This document shows, one piece after another, positions 22,468-32,048 of a stretch of DNA of 62,530 nt (positions within the stretch are counted from its first letter, which is position 1; every line of letters begins with the position of its first letter). The translations under genes and the position numbers were made by a program. The notes under the pieces were generated by a model. It worked only from the letters and a program-made list of their open reading frames with translations. It had not been told where the DNA came from and searched no databases. Location: assembly GCA_024403715.1 (NCBI GenBank), contig JAKSRJ010000012.1, positions 1 through 62,530 of the forward strand, in the 5' to 3' direction. This DNA comes from Saccharofermentans sp. (GTDB lineage Bacteria; Bacillota; Clostridia; Saccharofermentanales; Saccharofermentanaceae).

Positions 22468-23595
22468 ATGAATAGAAAATCAATAGTAGTTCCTATATTT
22501 GTTATTTTTGCTATTATTTTTATTTTTGGCAGTTTTATTATTTTTAATAGAATACGTGTAACACAGGCTTTTGATACGTTAAAAGTAGAAGAGAACTGTG
22601 CTACTGTTTCTAACTATTCTCAGCAAGAAATTCTCTTTTTAAATAGAGTTGAAGCGTTTTATATGCAGTTGTGTAATCTTAAAAATGTTAGTATTACAGG
22701 CTCATCTTTTACTTTCGAAGCACCTAATTGGGATTGCGTTAATAATAACGAAAGTGTAAAGCGTGAGTTTTTAGGTTTATACCTCGAGTATTTGTGTGAG
22801 ACGTATCCTATTCCTTCAAGTGAGTATTTGTCTATTTATGCTACTGATGAATCATATATTGATTTTCTTGGTAGTAAGAGTGATGCGATTGCATATGTAA
22901 TGGAAAATGCAATATGTGAGGCAACACCTACAAATTATGAGGTAGTTAGTAATGGAGATGCCATTGTTAGTATTCATAATAATCTTTTTAAAGGTTTTGA
23001 TTTTGTTAATCAGGGTGTTGATATTGAGTCTCTAGCAGTTTTAATGGATGAATTAATTGCTAATGGAGATTTGGTTATTACACATATAGCAAATAGCACC
23101 TATCAAACATCAATTAATCTTACAGATTCTTTATTGAATGAACTTGAATTATATGGTGATGGTTTAACTAGCGGTTTTGTGGGCGATGTCGAAGCTACAA
23201 TTGATTTGAATATTGATGACGAGAATTTCGAATTATTGATTGATGAATACGCAATTATAATGTCAAAATTCAACTATATTGAGGCTAATGGTTATCAACT
23301 AATAATCAATTTCACTGGGCTTAATAATGCTGAAATGGAAGAGTTAGAAGCATATGCTATTCGTATGGAGTATGAAGGATATGAAGATATGCTTAACTCA
23401 GTTATTCATACCATTGAAGGTGCTATAGGTAACGGCTACTACGATACTAGAGTAATAAGTGGAACTTATGAATTTGACGGCGTAAATGTTATCTTCCATA
23501 CTGATGATGGAATCATGTATGGTGTATATAACGATGGAGTTATCTTGATGAACCTTACTGTAGATGGTGTAGAACGGGAATTGGTGTTTGAGTAA
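22468..23595 (+). CDS. Membrane-anchored extracytoplasmic protein of unknown function
   Basis: This is a 375-residue protein. Residues 5-27 form one hydrophobic segment after MNRKS, with no lipobox or clear cleavage site, so it is probably an N-terminal anchor with the rest outside the cell. The exported part is acidic and rich in Asn, Glu, Tyr and Ile, with no recognised motif. GGTGA lies six bases before the ATG. It is likely monocistronic: a terminator precedes it and a promoter-like region follows. Unknown function. Confidence 0.75.
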   Translation: MNRKSIVVPIFVIFAIIFIFGSFIIFNRIRVTQAFDTLKVEENCATVSNYSQQEILFLNRVEAFYMQLCNLKNVSITGSSFTFEAPNWDCVNNNESVKREFLGLYLEYLCETYPIPSSEYLSIYATDESYIDFLGSKSDAIAYVMENAICEATPTNYEVVSNGDAIVSIHNNLFKGFDFVNQGVDIESLAVLMDELIANGDLVITHIANSTYQTSINLTDSLLNELELYGDGLTSGFVGDVEATIDLNIDDENFELLIDEYAIIMSKFNYIEANGYQLIINFTGLNNAEMEELEAYAIRMEYEGYEDMLNSVIHTIEGAIGNGYYDTRVISGTYEFDGVNVIFHTDDGIMYGVYNDGVILMNLTVDGVERELVFE

Positions 23596-23618
23596 TATAA
23601 ACAAGTTGTAAAACTTAC

Positions 23619-23665
23619 TTAGATAATCTAAACGTATTGATATATTCTGATATACTTTCTACATT
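23619..23665 (+). promoter_or_regulatory. Possible pepD promoter with upstream palindrome
   Basis: TTGATA (23637-23642) and TACATT (23660-23665) are 17 bases apart. Just upstream is the 13-base palindrome TTAGATAATCTAA (23619-23631), a candidate operator. The -10 match is moderate. Confidence 0.4.
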
Positions 23666-23684
23666 GTAATCTTTTGGGGGATGT

Positions 23685-25133
23685 ATGAATATTCAGGATT
23701 TGAAGCCTAGAGATGTGTTTGGATATTTTGCAGAAATATCTACAATTCCACATGGTTCATATAATTTAGATGGTATCACTAATTATTGTATAGAATTTGC
23801 TCAAAGTCATGGCCTCGATTATAAGCGTGATGATGGCGGTAATATTGTTATTTATAAGCCTGGTACAAGTGGATATGAGAATCATAAACCAGTAATACTA
23901 CAGGGCCATTTGGATATGGTATGTGAGAAAACTGAAGATTCTTCTGCTGATATGGAAAAAGATCCGCTTGAGTTGATGACTGATGGTGAGTGGTTATGGG
24001 CTAAGGATACTACACTTGGTGGTGACGATGGTGTAGCTATAGCATTTTGCTTAGCAATACTTGCTAGTAATGAGGTTAAGCATCCGCCACTTGAAGTTTT
24101 ATTAACTGCTAATGAAGAAGTTGGTCTAATTGGTGCACATGAACTAGATGTATCAATGCTTAGTGGTCGTCAGCTTATTAATCTTGATTCTGAACAGGAA
24201 GGTATTATAACTGTTAGCTGTGCTGGTGCTGCTCGAATTACCTCTGAGATTCCTGTATCAAAGCAAAAACTTAATAGTGAAGAATGTGTTGCTTTTGATA
24301 TTTCTGTGGGTGGACTTTTAGGCGGACACTCTGGTGTTGATATTAATGCTCACAGACGTAATGCTGGTAAAGTTTTAGCTGAACTATTAGATTGGATTTT
24401 TCATAAAGTAAGAATTTCAGTATGTGATTTTAAATGTGGTGGAAGACTTAATGTTATTCCCAATACGGCTTCTACAGTGATTGTTTGTAATAAGGACAAG
24501 AAGGCATTAACACAGACAATTATTAATGATTTCGTTAGATTAATGAAGAAAGAATGCTTATCAACTGAGCCAGGAATTACTTTTAGCGTTAAGGAAGTTG
24601 AAGTTCCTTCTGAAGGCACTTCTCCTGCTGGTACAAGGCAGATGATATTTGCATTAATGGAGTGTCCTCATGGTGTTACTGAGATGAGCCCAGATATTGA
24701 GGGTATGGTTCAAACTTCAATAAATCTCGGTAAGATTGATTATAGTGATAATAATTTGACAATGTGTTATATGGCACGTTCGAATGCTGATTATGGAAAG
24801 AAGGTTCTTATTCGTAAGATATCTTTGCTCTCAGATCAACTTCAAGGAATGATGACTATTGATACCTCATACTCTGCATGGGAGTATCGTCTAGATTCGC
24901 CACTTCGTGACATCATGGTTCAGGCTTATGCAGATTTCTATGGTGAAGCACCAGTGATTTCATCAATGCATGCTGGTCTTGAGTGTGGAATTATAGGTGA
25001 GAAGATTCCGAATATGGATATGGTCTCTGTTGGACCAACTATTGAGTATGTACATTCACCTATGGAGCGGATGAATATTGCTTCAGTAGAGCGAAGCTAT
25101 AAGTATTTGCTTCGTGTATTAGAAATGCTTTAA
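23685..25133 (+). CDS. pepD: Aminoacyl-histidine dipeptidase (beta-Ala-His dipeptidase family)
   Basis: This is a 482-residue M20C metallopeptidase. Metal ligands and catalytic residues are in place: QGHLDMV (His75, Asp77), LGGDDGV (Asp115), NEEVG (Glu144 and Glu145), and a late HAGLECG. It hydrolyses Xaa-His and other dipeptides in the cytosol, recycling imported peptides. GGGGGA precedes the ATG closely. Length agrees with the E. coli enzyme. It is followed after 30 bases by a DUF819 membrane protein and may share its transcript. Confidence 0.93.
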   Translation: MNIQDLKPRDVFGYFAEISTIPHGSYNLDGITNYCIEFAQSHGLDYKRDDGGNIVIYKPGTSGYENHKPVILQGHLDMVCEKTEDSSADMEKDPLELMTDGEWLWAKDTTLGGDDGVAIAFCLAILASNEVKHPPLEVLLTANEEVGLIGAHELDVSMLSGRQLINLDSEQEGIITVSCAGAARITSEIPVSKQKLNSEECVAFDISVGGLLGGHSGVDINAHRRNAGKVLAELLDWIFHKVRISVCDFKCGGRLNVIPNTASTVIVCNKDKKALTQTIINDFVRLMKKECLSTEPGITFSVKEVEVPSEGTSPAGTRQMIFALMECPHGVTEMSPDIEGMVQTSINLGKIDYSDNNLTMCYMARSNADYGKKVLIRKISLLSDQLQGMMTIDTSYSAWEYRLDSPLRDIMVQAYADFYGEAPVISSMHAGLECGIIGEKIPNMDMVSVGPTIEYVHSPMERMNIASVERSYKYLLRVLEML

Positions 25134-25163
25134 GTAAAATAATTATAGAAAAGGAGTGAACCT

Positions 25164-26348
25164 ATGATAACTGACGGTTTTACTTACATCGCGGTGCTTC
25201 TGTTCATTACAGGAATTCTCGTAATGTTGCCTAAGATTTTCACTGGCAAGATTGCTCAGAAGTTCTTTAATTTCGCTGCACCAATCGTACTTATGTACTT
25301 GGGATTTATGGTTCTTTGTACACTTAAGGTTTGGGATTTAGAGGCTACAGCTTCTACATACTCAGCTCTTAAGAATCCAATTCTTTATGCCATGCTTTTT
25401 ATTATGCTTCTTAGATGTGACTTTAAGAAGATTATTAAGCTTGGACCTAAGATGTTAGTAGGCTTCTTTGCTGCTACTTTCTCCATTGGCTTAGGATTTA
25501 TTGTTTCCTATGCAATCTTCGGTAGATGGTTAGGCGAAGGTGCTTATAATGCTCTTGGAGCTCTTTGTGGCTCTTGGATGGGTGGAACAGGTAATATGCT
25601 TGCTATTCAGGATGCATTGCATGTAAGTGAAGGTGATATGGTATTCGCACTTGTTATGGACTCTGTATGCGCATCTTTCTATATCATGTTCCTACTTTGG
25701 GCTGTAACTAAGGCTCCTCAGTTTAATAAGTGGACTAAGGCAAATACTAAGGCAATCGATGAGGTTGGTGCTAATTTGGCTGAAGCAGCTAAGGCTGATA
25801 CACGTAAGCTTGTTTGGCAGAATATCATGATTCTCTTAGGCGCTGGTTTTTTAGTTTCTGCAGTTACAATGAAGATTGGTGCACTAATTAACTCTGTTGC
25901 GCCATTTCTTGATAAGGCTACATGGACAGTTCTTATTATTACTGCTCTCGGTGTTATTTTCGCTCTTACTCCATTTGGTAAGATTAAGGGAACAGAAGAA
26001 GTATCTAACACAATGCTTTATGTAGTAGTTGCACTTATTGCTTCTCGTGCTGACTTGTCTGGTGTAGCTACAGCTCCAATTTGGCTTCTTTGTGGATTTG
26101 TAATTCTTTTGATTCACGTTGGAATTATGATTCTACTTGCTAAGCTTATTAAGCTTGATGTATTCACATGTGCAGTTGCATCTCTTGCTAACGTAGGTGG
26201 TACAGCTTCTGCTCCAGTTCTTGCAGCATCTTATAGTGATGCTTTAGTGCCAGTTGGTATCGTTATGGCTCTCTTGGGTTACGTTGTAGGTACAGGTGGA
26301 GGTTTGATTGTTGCTAAGGCAATGGAATTGATTTCTACAATGTTCTGA
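25164..26348 (+). CDS. DUF819 family membrane protein (YjcL-like)
   Basis: This is a 394-residue integral membrane protein with about ten helices, starting behind AAGGAGTG. It has the family's conserved GALCGSWMGGTGNM stretch around residue 130 and ASLANVGGTASAPVLA near the C-terminus, two matching re-entrant-like Gly/Thr segments as in secondary transporters. A transporter role is likely; the substrate is unknown. The position after PepD suggests export or uptake of amino acids or peptides (inference). A terminator follows. Confidence 0.85.
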   Translation: MITDGFTYIAVLLFITGILVMLPKIFTGKIAQKFFNFAAPIVLMYLGFMVLCTLKVWDLEATASTYSALKNPILYAMLFIMLLRCDFKKIIKLGPKMLVGFFAATFSIGLGFIVSYAIFGRWLGEGAYNALGALCGSWMGGTGNMLAIQDALHVSEGDMVFALVMDSVCASFYIMFLLWAVTKAPQFNKWTKANTKAIDEVGANLAEAAKADTRKLVWQNIMILLGAGFLVSAVTMKIGALINSVAPFLDKATWTVLIITALGVIFALTPFGKIKGTEEVSNTMLYVVVALIASRADLSGVATAPIWLLCGFVILLIHVGIMILLAKLIKLDVFTCAVASLANVGGTASAPVLAASYSDALVPVGIVMALLGYVVGTGGGLIVAKAMELISTMF

Positions 26349-26369
26349 TATCTCGCCAAGATATTTTTT
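26348..26369 (+). terminator. Rho-independent terminator after DUF819 gene
   Basis: ATATCT (26348-26353) pairs with AGATAT (26359-26364), followed by six T residues. The stem is short, and its first base is the last base of the stop codon. Confidence 0.6.
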
Positions 26370-26382
26370 GTATTTTATGATT

Positions 26383-26402
26383 GCCATCTCGAAAGGGATG
26401 GC
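26383..26402 (+). other. GAAA-tetraloop hairpin in intergenic region
   Basis: GCCATCTC pairs with GGGATGGC around GAAA (8 pairs, one T-G). It is followed by only a few T residues, and a TATAAT lies shortly downstream at about 26422. Function unknown; it could be a second terminator arm. Confidence 0.45.
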
Positions 26403-26454
26403 GATTATTATGCGCAAAATAGTATAATCATAGTAGTTTTGTAAGAGGTGAGTT

Positions 26455-27054
26455 ATGGGTACTTATGATTCACACTGTGTAGGTTTTTACACTGGTTATT
26501 ATGCAATTAATCGTCAGGTGTTTATGGAGAAAATTCAGCAGGGGATGACTGCTGAAGAGTTCTTTAACGAGCAAAAAGGTACATTTAAGTTATATGTGGC
26601 AACTGGTGTTCAGAATGGTAAGCATCCATTTTCCATCTATCAATATGAAGTTGATGGTAAAACCTACTATGGAACAACGAAGGTTGGATATAGTAGAGAT
26701 ATACATTATGGATTAAAAGGAAAAGCATGTAAGGTATATTATATGTCTTCTAATCCGTACATTTCTTCTCCTGGGGATATTGATGGTGACAAGTCTGAAG
26801 ATGATACAGCTCCTAAGAATCTACTTGCCTTTATTTTGGCATTAATATCATCTGTGTTATGTGGTGTGCCAGTATTACCGATAATACTAGGAATCGTAGC
26901 TTTGTTTGTGAGCATAAGTGCTTACAAAAATCAGAAGTCTCATAATGTGTTTGCAATCTTCGGTATAGTTCTATCGAGTATTGCTATATTAGTTGGATTA
27001 ATTAGTACTATAATATTAGTTGTGATGCTTATTGTGTGGTTAATTAATTATTAA
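26455..27054 (+). CDS. Membrane protein of unknown function
   Basis: This is a 199-residue protein in two parts. Residues 1-110 are soluble and resemble DUF3592-type modules in having a YQYEVDGKTYYG hairpin. Residues 122-199 hold two or three hydrophobic helices (LLAFILALISSVLCG..., then a second pair near the C-terminus), similar to DUF4190-type tails. AGAGGTGAG precedes the ATG. It lies 16 bases before the peptidase-E-like gene. Function unknown. Confidence 0.75.
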   Translation: MGTYDSHCVGFYTGYYAINRQVFMEKIQQGMTAEEFFNEQKGTFKLYVATGVQNGKHPFSIYQYEVDGKTYYGTTKVGYSRDIHYGLKGKACKVYYMSSNPYISSPGDIDGDKSEDDTAPKNLLAFILALISSVLCGVPVLPIILGIVALFVSISAYKNQKSHNVFAIFGIVLSSIAILVGLISTIILVVMLIVWLINY

Positions 27055-27070
27055 TAGTGAGGAGTTAATT

Positions 27071-27781
27071 ATGAATCTTTTTTTGACATCCAATCCACTT
27101 AAGAAGGACGGTAGCATCAATGATGCTAATGACTTTTTATGGAACTTTAAGTATAGCTTGTCTTACGAGAATAATGCTTTGTTTATAGCTTCTGATCCTA
27201 CGTATAGAGTTGCTACACTCAGATTTGCAGATCAGCTTAAAAATGCTATTAACAGCGCTGGTGTATTTGTTAAGTCTATGGATGTACTTGATAACGAGAA
27301 TGCAGATATGAGTAAAGAAGAGATTCAGAGGCACAATCTAATTATTTTGGCAGGTGGTCATGTTCCAACTCAGAACAGTTTCTTTAATGAGATTGATCTT
27401 AAATCTAAGCTTGAAGGCTATAATGGCACTGTTTTGGGCATTAGCGCTGGTTCTATGAATGCTGCACAGGAAGTTTATGCTATTCCTGAAGTAGAGGGGG
27501 AGACAGCAGATTCTTTTGTAAAATTTTTGCCTGGCCTTGGACTAACTAATGTTCAGATTGTACCTCACTATGATGAGACTATGGCTTCTGTTGTTGATGG
27601 TAAGAAGATTGATAATTTAGTTCTATTTGATAGTAGAGACAAGAAATTCTTAGGTCTTCCTGATGGATCATATCTTAATAGTGCTGATGGCCATGAATTG
27701 GTATATGGACCATTCTATACAATCGCTAATGGAATAAGTACTCGCACTGAAGCGGGCTTTATGGCTAAGTCTTTTGATTGA
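27071..27781 (+). CDS. Peptidase E-like protein (S51 / class I glutamine amidotransferase-like)
   Basis: This is a 236-residue protein with GISAGS at about 123-128, giving nucleophile Ser125, and GGHVPTQN plus IVPHYDE downstream. It is the cytosolic S51 fold shared by dipeptidase E, which cleaves Asp-Xaa dipeptides, and by cyanophycinase. The catalytic Ser and the following His region are present, so it is probably an active peptidase; the exact substrate is unproven. GAGGAG precedes the ATG. The next gene, for nucleoside phosphorylase, starts 15 bases later. Confidence 0.85.
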   Translation: MNLFLTSNPLKKDGSINDANDFLWNFKYSLSYENNALFIASDPTYRVATLRFADQLKNAINSAGVFVKSMDVLDNENADMSKEEIQRHNLIILAGGHVPTQNSFFNEIDLKSKLEGYNGTVLGISAGSMNAAQEVYAIPEVEGETADSFVKFLPGLGLTNVQIVPHYDETMASVVDGKKIDNLVLFDSRDKKFLGLPDGSYLNSADGHELVYGPFYTIANGISTRTEAGFMAKSFD

Positions 27782-27796
27782 TTTAATTGGAGCTTT

Positions 27797-29131
27797 ATGA
27801 ATATCGTTGATATTATTCTTGATAAGCGTTATGGAAGAGAGCTGTCTGATGAGCAGATAGCTTTCTTTGTTAATGGTGTAACTAATAAAACAATACCTGA
27901 CTATCAGATTTCTGCACTATTAATGGCTATTGTACTTAATGGTATGAATGAGCGTGAAATGACGACTCTTACTATTAGTATGGCTGATTCTGGAATTAAA
28001 AATGATTTATCATATGTTGGTGGTATAGCAGTTGATAAGCATTCTACTGGTGGAGTTGGTGATAAGATTACTCCGATTGTTTTGCCTTTATGTAGGACAT
28101 TTGGAGTTAATAGTGTAAAGCTATCAGGAAGAGGATTAGGTTTTACTGGTGGAACTGTAGATAAGTTTGCTTCAATTACTGGATTTAACATCGATGTACC
28201 TAAGGAAGATTTTCCAAGATTAGTGAATGACGTAGGAATGGTTATTTCAGGCCAAACTCCTGATTTAGCACCTGCTGATAAAGTTTTATATGCTCTTCGT
28301 GATGTTACAGGGACAGTAGACTCTATTCCATTAATTGCTTCTTCAATTATGAGTAAAAAAATTGCAGGAGGAGCAGGTGCCATAGTATTAGATGTAACAT
28401 GTGGTAGTGGCGCTTTTATGAAGGAAGTAGATCGTGCCAAAGAACTTGCTGTTGCAATGATAAAGATTGGTAATCTTGCAAGAAGACGAACTGTTGCAGT
28501 AATTACTGACATGGATCAACCTCTAGGACTTACTTGTGGAAATATCATTGAGATGCATGAGGTGTACGAGGTTTTAAATGGTAGGGGTACTTCTGATGTT
28601 ATTGAAGTTGCTTCTAACATAGGTGCATGGATGGTTAAGCTTGCGGGGAAAAATGGTGCCCTTGAAGGTGAATCTCTAGTCAATGAATGTAAGGCTCGAA
28701 TTATGGACGGTCGTGTTCTTAACGAATATATAAAACTCATTAAGTCCCAAGGTGGTGTAATTGGCTCAAATGGCGAGCCTGTCTATCAAGATGAGTGTAA
28801 CATGGTCTATGAGGTAAAGGCTTCCCAAACAGGATATATAGGAGCTATAGCGGCAGATGTAATTGGCCATGCATCTGTTCAGTTAGGTTCAGGAAGAATT
28901 AAGAAAGATGACGAGATAGATTTTGGTGCTGGTATTTCTTTTGAGAAGAAGCGAGGAGATGCTGTTATAGAAGGTGAAACTATCTGTAAGTTGTATCTCG
29001 GAAGTAAAACTAAGCTTGTCGACAAAACTGAAACTATCAAACGCGTAGAACAAATGGTTTTAAGTGCGTATAAGATAAGTAGTAGTAAGCCTGATGAGGT
29101 TTGTGCTGTTATTGACATTCTAGGGGTGTAA
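27797..29131 (+). CDS. pdp: Pyrimidine-nucleoside phosphorylase
   Basis: This is a 444-residue member of the DeoA/Pdp family. The phosphate-binding KHSTGGVGDK lies at about 80-89, the family signature SGRGLGFTGGTVDK at about 115, and the C-terminal domain ends near FEKKRGDAV. It splits uridine or thymidine with phosphate to free base and (deoxy)ribose-1-phosphate, salvaging nucleosides. The length fits the Firmicute Pdp type. It has a GGAGC ribosome site. It sits upstream of ruvC with a 33-base gap. Confidence 0.93.
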   Translation: MNIVDIILDKRYGRELSDEQIAFFVNGVTNKTIPDYQISALLMAIVLNGMNEREMTTLTISMADSGIKNDLSYVGGIAVDKHSTGGVGDKITPIVLPLCRTFGVNSVKLSGRGLGFTGGTVDKFASITGFNIDVPKEDFPRLVNDVGMVISGQTPDLAPADKVLYALRDVTGTVDSIPLIASSIMSKKIAGGAGAIVLDVTCGSGAFMKEVDRAKELAVAMIKIGNLARRRTVAVITDMDQPLGLTCGNIIEMHEVYEVLNGRGTSDVIEVASNIGAWMVKLAGKNGALEGESLVNECKARIMDGRVLNEYIKLIKSQGGVIGSNGEPVYQDECNMVYEVKASQTGYIGAIAADVIGHASVQLGSGRIKKDDEIDFGAGISFEKKRGDAVIEGETICKLYLGSKTKLVDKTETIKRVEQMVLSAYKISSSKPDEVCAVIDILGV

Positions 29132-29164
29132 GTGTACTATTAGAACAAATGTTCAGAGGTGCTA

Positions 29165-29725
29165 ATGAACGAGCCTAGAAGTACAACATATATTGGTATT
29201 GATCCTGGTTACGCCATCACTGGTTATGGAATTATTAAGAAGACGGGTAATAAGTTATCGGTCATTGATTATGGTGTAATCGAGACTAAGGCTCACACTG
29301 AATTTCCAGTCAGACTATTAGCTATTAATGAGAAGATTAGAGGCCTATTAGAGCTGTATAAGCCTGATTATATGTCTATTGAGGAGATTTTTATTTCTCA
29401 GAATAGAACTACTGCTGTTGGTACAGCTCAGGCGAGAGGTGTTGTTATTCTTGAAGCTGCTAGAGCCAACATTCCTGTATATGAGTTTACTCCAGGGCAA
29501 GTCAAGCTTGCGGTTACAGGATATGGTAAGGCCGAGAAAAAGCAAGTTCAGACTATGGTTAAGTCGTTACTCGGCTTGAAGGAGATGCCTAAGCCTGATG
29601 ATGCTGCTGATGCTTTAGCAATTGCTATTTGTCTTGCTAATACTGGTACAATGAATTCTGGTAAAGCTGTCTCTGGTTACCAGTATGGGCGTTATGGTTA
29701 TAGTAAACGTAATGAATTTGGTTAA
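29165..29725 (+). CDS. ruvC: Holliday junction resolvase RuvC
   Basis: This is a 186-residue endonuclease with the acidic active site: GIDPG near the N-terminus, SIEEIF around 66-71 and PDDAADALAIA near 140. It cleaves Holliday junctions brought by RuvAB. The frame reaches a GTG at 29159, but AGAGG at 29155-29159 points to ATG 29165. It opens a ruvC-ruvA-ruvB cluster with small gaps (13 and 12 bases). Confidence 0.95.
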   Translation: MNEPRSTTYIGIDPGYAITGYGIIKKTGNKLSVIDYGVIETKAHTEFPVRLLAINEKIRGLLELYKPDYMSIEEIFISQNRTTAVGTAQARGVVILEAARANIPVYEFTPGQVKLAVTGYGKAEKKQVQTMVKSLLGLKEMPKPDDAADALAIAICLANTGTMNSGKAVSGYQYGRYGYSKRNEFG

Positions 29726-29738
29726 TTGAGGTTAAACT

Positions 29739-30374
29739 ATGGGAATGTATTCTTACATAAAAGGAACTATAGAGAAAAAGGATGAGGATATTATCGTAAT
29801 TGATAATCAGGGTATTGGCTATGAGATTATCTGCCCTTATTCAATCTCTGCTAATTTAGGTTCATTAGGTGATAGTGTTACCGTATGGCTATACCAAAGT
29901 GTTAGGGAAGATGATATTACTTTATATGGCTTTGCTTCTCCTGAGATGAAGGATATGTTTTTACAGTTAATAACTGTAAGTGGCGTTGGTCCTAAGGTAG
30001 CTCATTCTATTTGTGCACAAGTTGAACCTGATAGACTCGCTATTGCTGTAATCGGTGGAGATGTAAAATTCCTAACTACGGTTAAGGGCTTGGGTAAGAA
30101 GGGCGCTGAGAGAATTGTATTGGAACTTAAGGATAAGCTTAAGAAGGCTGGTTTTGCCTCAAACAATGCTATTAACGCTGGTACAGTAGTATCTGGAACA
30201 ACAGATGTAATATCTAATCCAGCCGTTGGTGGTGTAGCATCTGATGCCGTAGAAGCATTGATTGTTTTGGGTTATAAAGAGAGTATGGCTGCAGAAGTTG
30301 TTTCTCAGTGTTATGAAGAGGGAATCGCACTTCAGGAATTGATTAAGAAATCTTTGAAGAGTATGGCTAGATAA
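29739..30374 (+). CDS. ruvA: Holliday junction branch migration protein RuvA
   Basis: This is a 211-residue junction-binding subunit: an OB-fold N-terminus starting MYSYIKGTIE, helix-hairpin-helix motifs VSGVGPKVA and VKGLGKKGAERIV, and a C-terminal domain III (EALIVLGYKESMA) that contacts RuvB. GAGGTT precedes the ATG. All parts are present. Confidence 0.96.
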   Translation: MGMYSYIKGTIEKKDEDIIVIDNQGIGYEIICPYSISANLGSLGDSVTVWLYQSVREDDITLYGFASPEMKDMFLQLITVSGVGPKVAHSICAQVEPDRLAIAVIGGDVKFLTTVKGLGKKGAERIVLELKDKLKKAGFASNNAINAGTVVSGTTDVISNPAVGGVASDAVEALIVLGYKESMAAEVVSQCYEEGIALQELIKKSLKSMAR

Positions 30375-30386
30375 TAGGTAGTTAAG

Positions 30387-31463
30387 ATGAATTATAACGA
30401 CGATTCATATAATAGTTTTGAAGAAGAAAGATATATGAGCCGCTCCAAGCAGTTTGGAGATGGTGACGAGAATAATATTAGACCTATATCTTTTAAGGAC
30501 TATAGTGGACAGGAAAAGGTCAAGTCTAATATTGAAATCTTTATTAAGGCTGCTAAATCCCGTGGAGAGGCATTGGACCATGTACTTTTGTATGGACCTC
30601 CAGGCTTGGGTAAGACAACTCTAGCTGGTATTATTGCTGCTGAGATGGGCGTTAATATGCATATTACGACCGGTCCATCTATTGAGAAAGCTGGAGATTT
30701 AGCTGCTATTCTTACTAATCTAGGGGAGAATGAAGTTCTCTTTATTGACGAGATTCATAGACTTAATAAGAATGTTGAAGAAGTGTTATACCCAGCGATG
30801 GAGGATTATAGTCTTGATATCATGATTGGTAAAGGGCCATCTGCTAGAAGTGTCAGATTAGATTTACCTAAGTTTACTTTGGTTGGTGCTACTACTCGAG
30901 CTGGTATGTTATCAGCACCTCTTCGCGACCGATTTGGAATGATTCACCGATTGGAGTTATATGAGACAGATGAATTAATGAAGATTCTTAAGCGTGATGC
31001 TGATATTCTTGGGATCAGTATTAATGAGGATGGCCTTCGTAATATTGCTTCGAGATCTCGTGGTACGCCTCGTATTGCTATAAGGCTTTTAAAGCGAATG
31101 CGTGACTATGCATTGCATTTGGAAAAAGACATTATCGATCAAGAAGTGTCTGATTTTGGACTTAAGGCCTTAGATATCGATGAGATTGGTCTTGATGCAG
31201 TTGATAGACGTATTCTTACAGCTATAGCAGATATCTTCAAAGGTGGACCTGTTGGCCTTGAGACATTGGCTGCAATTACAGGTGAAGATCCAGTTACTGT
31301 TGAAGATGTTTATGAACCATTTTTACTTCAGAATGGATTCTTAGCTAAGACTCCACGTGGTCGTGTTTTGACTACTCGTGCTTTTAAGCATCTAGGTATT
31401 GCTGAACCGGTAAATTTCCAGCAGAATAATAAAGCTGCTTTGGAGAACATAGCGATGGATTGA
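30387..31463 (+). CDS. ruvB: Holliday junction branch migration helicase RuvB
   Basis: This 358-residue AAA+ motor has Walker [10 protein letters not shown], Walker [10 protein letters not shown], sensor 1 [10 protein letters not shown], arginine finger region APLRDRFG and a winged-helix C-terminus with TPRGRVLT. It drives branch migration with RuvA. A 25-residue acidic N-terminal extension precedes the core. The weak ribosome site (TAGGTAG) and tight spacing suggest coupling to ruvA. Confidence 0.97.
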   Translation: MNYNDDSYNSFEEERYMSRSKQFGDGDENNIRPISFKDYSGQEKVKSNIEIFIKAAKSRGEALDHVLLYGPPGLGKTTLAGIIAAEMGVNMHITTGPSIEKAGDLAAILTNLGENEVLFIDEIHRLNKNVEEVLYPAMEDYSLDIMIGKGPSARSVRLDLPKFTLVGATTRAGMLSAPLRDRFGMIHRLELYETDELMKILKRDADILGISINEDGLRNIASRSRGTPRIAIRLLKRMRDYALHLEKDIIDQEVSDFGLKALDIDEIGLDAVDRRILTAIADIFKGGPVGLETLAAITGEDPVTVEDVYEPFLLQNGFLAKTPRGRVLTTRAFKHLGIAEPVNFQQNNKAALENIAMD

Positions 31464-31487
31464 ATCATGAATAAGGAGGACAAGTAA

Positions 31488-32048
31488 TTGTCTTTATTAC
31501 TTCATGCTTGTTGCGGACCTTGTGCTATGTATCCTGTTGATACTCTTCTTAAGGATAATCGTGAATTTGATTTATTTTGGTATAACCCTAATATCCATCC
31601 TGAGTATGAGTGGAATAGGAGATTAATGAATCTTCATGCAGTTGCAAATCACTTTGATATTCGCTTAATTGAGGGTGGCGATGAGTGCTTGCAGGCATAT
31701 TGGGAAGAAAAGACATATCTTGAAGAGTTCCAGTCTAGATGCCATATGTGTTACGACATTCGTTTAGATGCAGTAGCAAGATTCGCAGCTGAGAATGGAT
31801 ATGATGCTTTTACAACAACTTTGCTTGTAAGCCCATATCAGAATCACGAGGTTATCTGCGATACAGCTAGAGCAAAAGCAGAACTGTATGGTATTAACTT
31901 TGAGTATGTTGATTTCAGACCAGGGTTTAGAGAAGGTCAAAATATGGCAAGAGAGATTGGCCTATATAGACAGAAATTCTGTGGATGTATTTTCTCTCTA
32001 GAGGAATCTAAGTTTAAGGAAAAAATATACAAGAGTTTTGAAGCTTAA
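31488..32048 (+). CDS. queH: Epoxyqueuosine reductase QueH
   Basis: This is a 186-residue iron-sulfur enzyme of the DUF208/QueH family: HACCGPCAMYP at the N-terminus, CHMCYDIRL in the middle, and FCGCIFS near the C-terminus supply the cluster cysteines. It catalyses the last step of queuosine tRNA modification. TTG start at 31488 behind AAGGAGGA. Its TAA shares the tetranucleotide TTAA (32045-32048) with the opposing rqcH stop. Confidence 0.93.
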   Translation: MSLLLHACCGPCAMYPVDTLLKDNREFDLFWYNPNIHPEYEWNRRLMNLHAVANHFDIRLIEGGDECLQAYWEEKTYLEEFQSRCHMCYDIRLDAVARFAAENGYDAFTTTLLVSPYQNHEVICDTARAKAELYGINFEYVDFRPGFREGQNMAREIGLYRQKFCGCIFSLEESKFKEKIYKSFEA

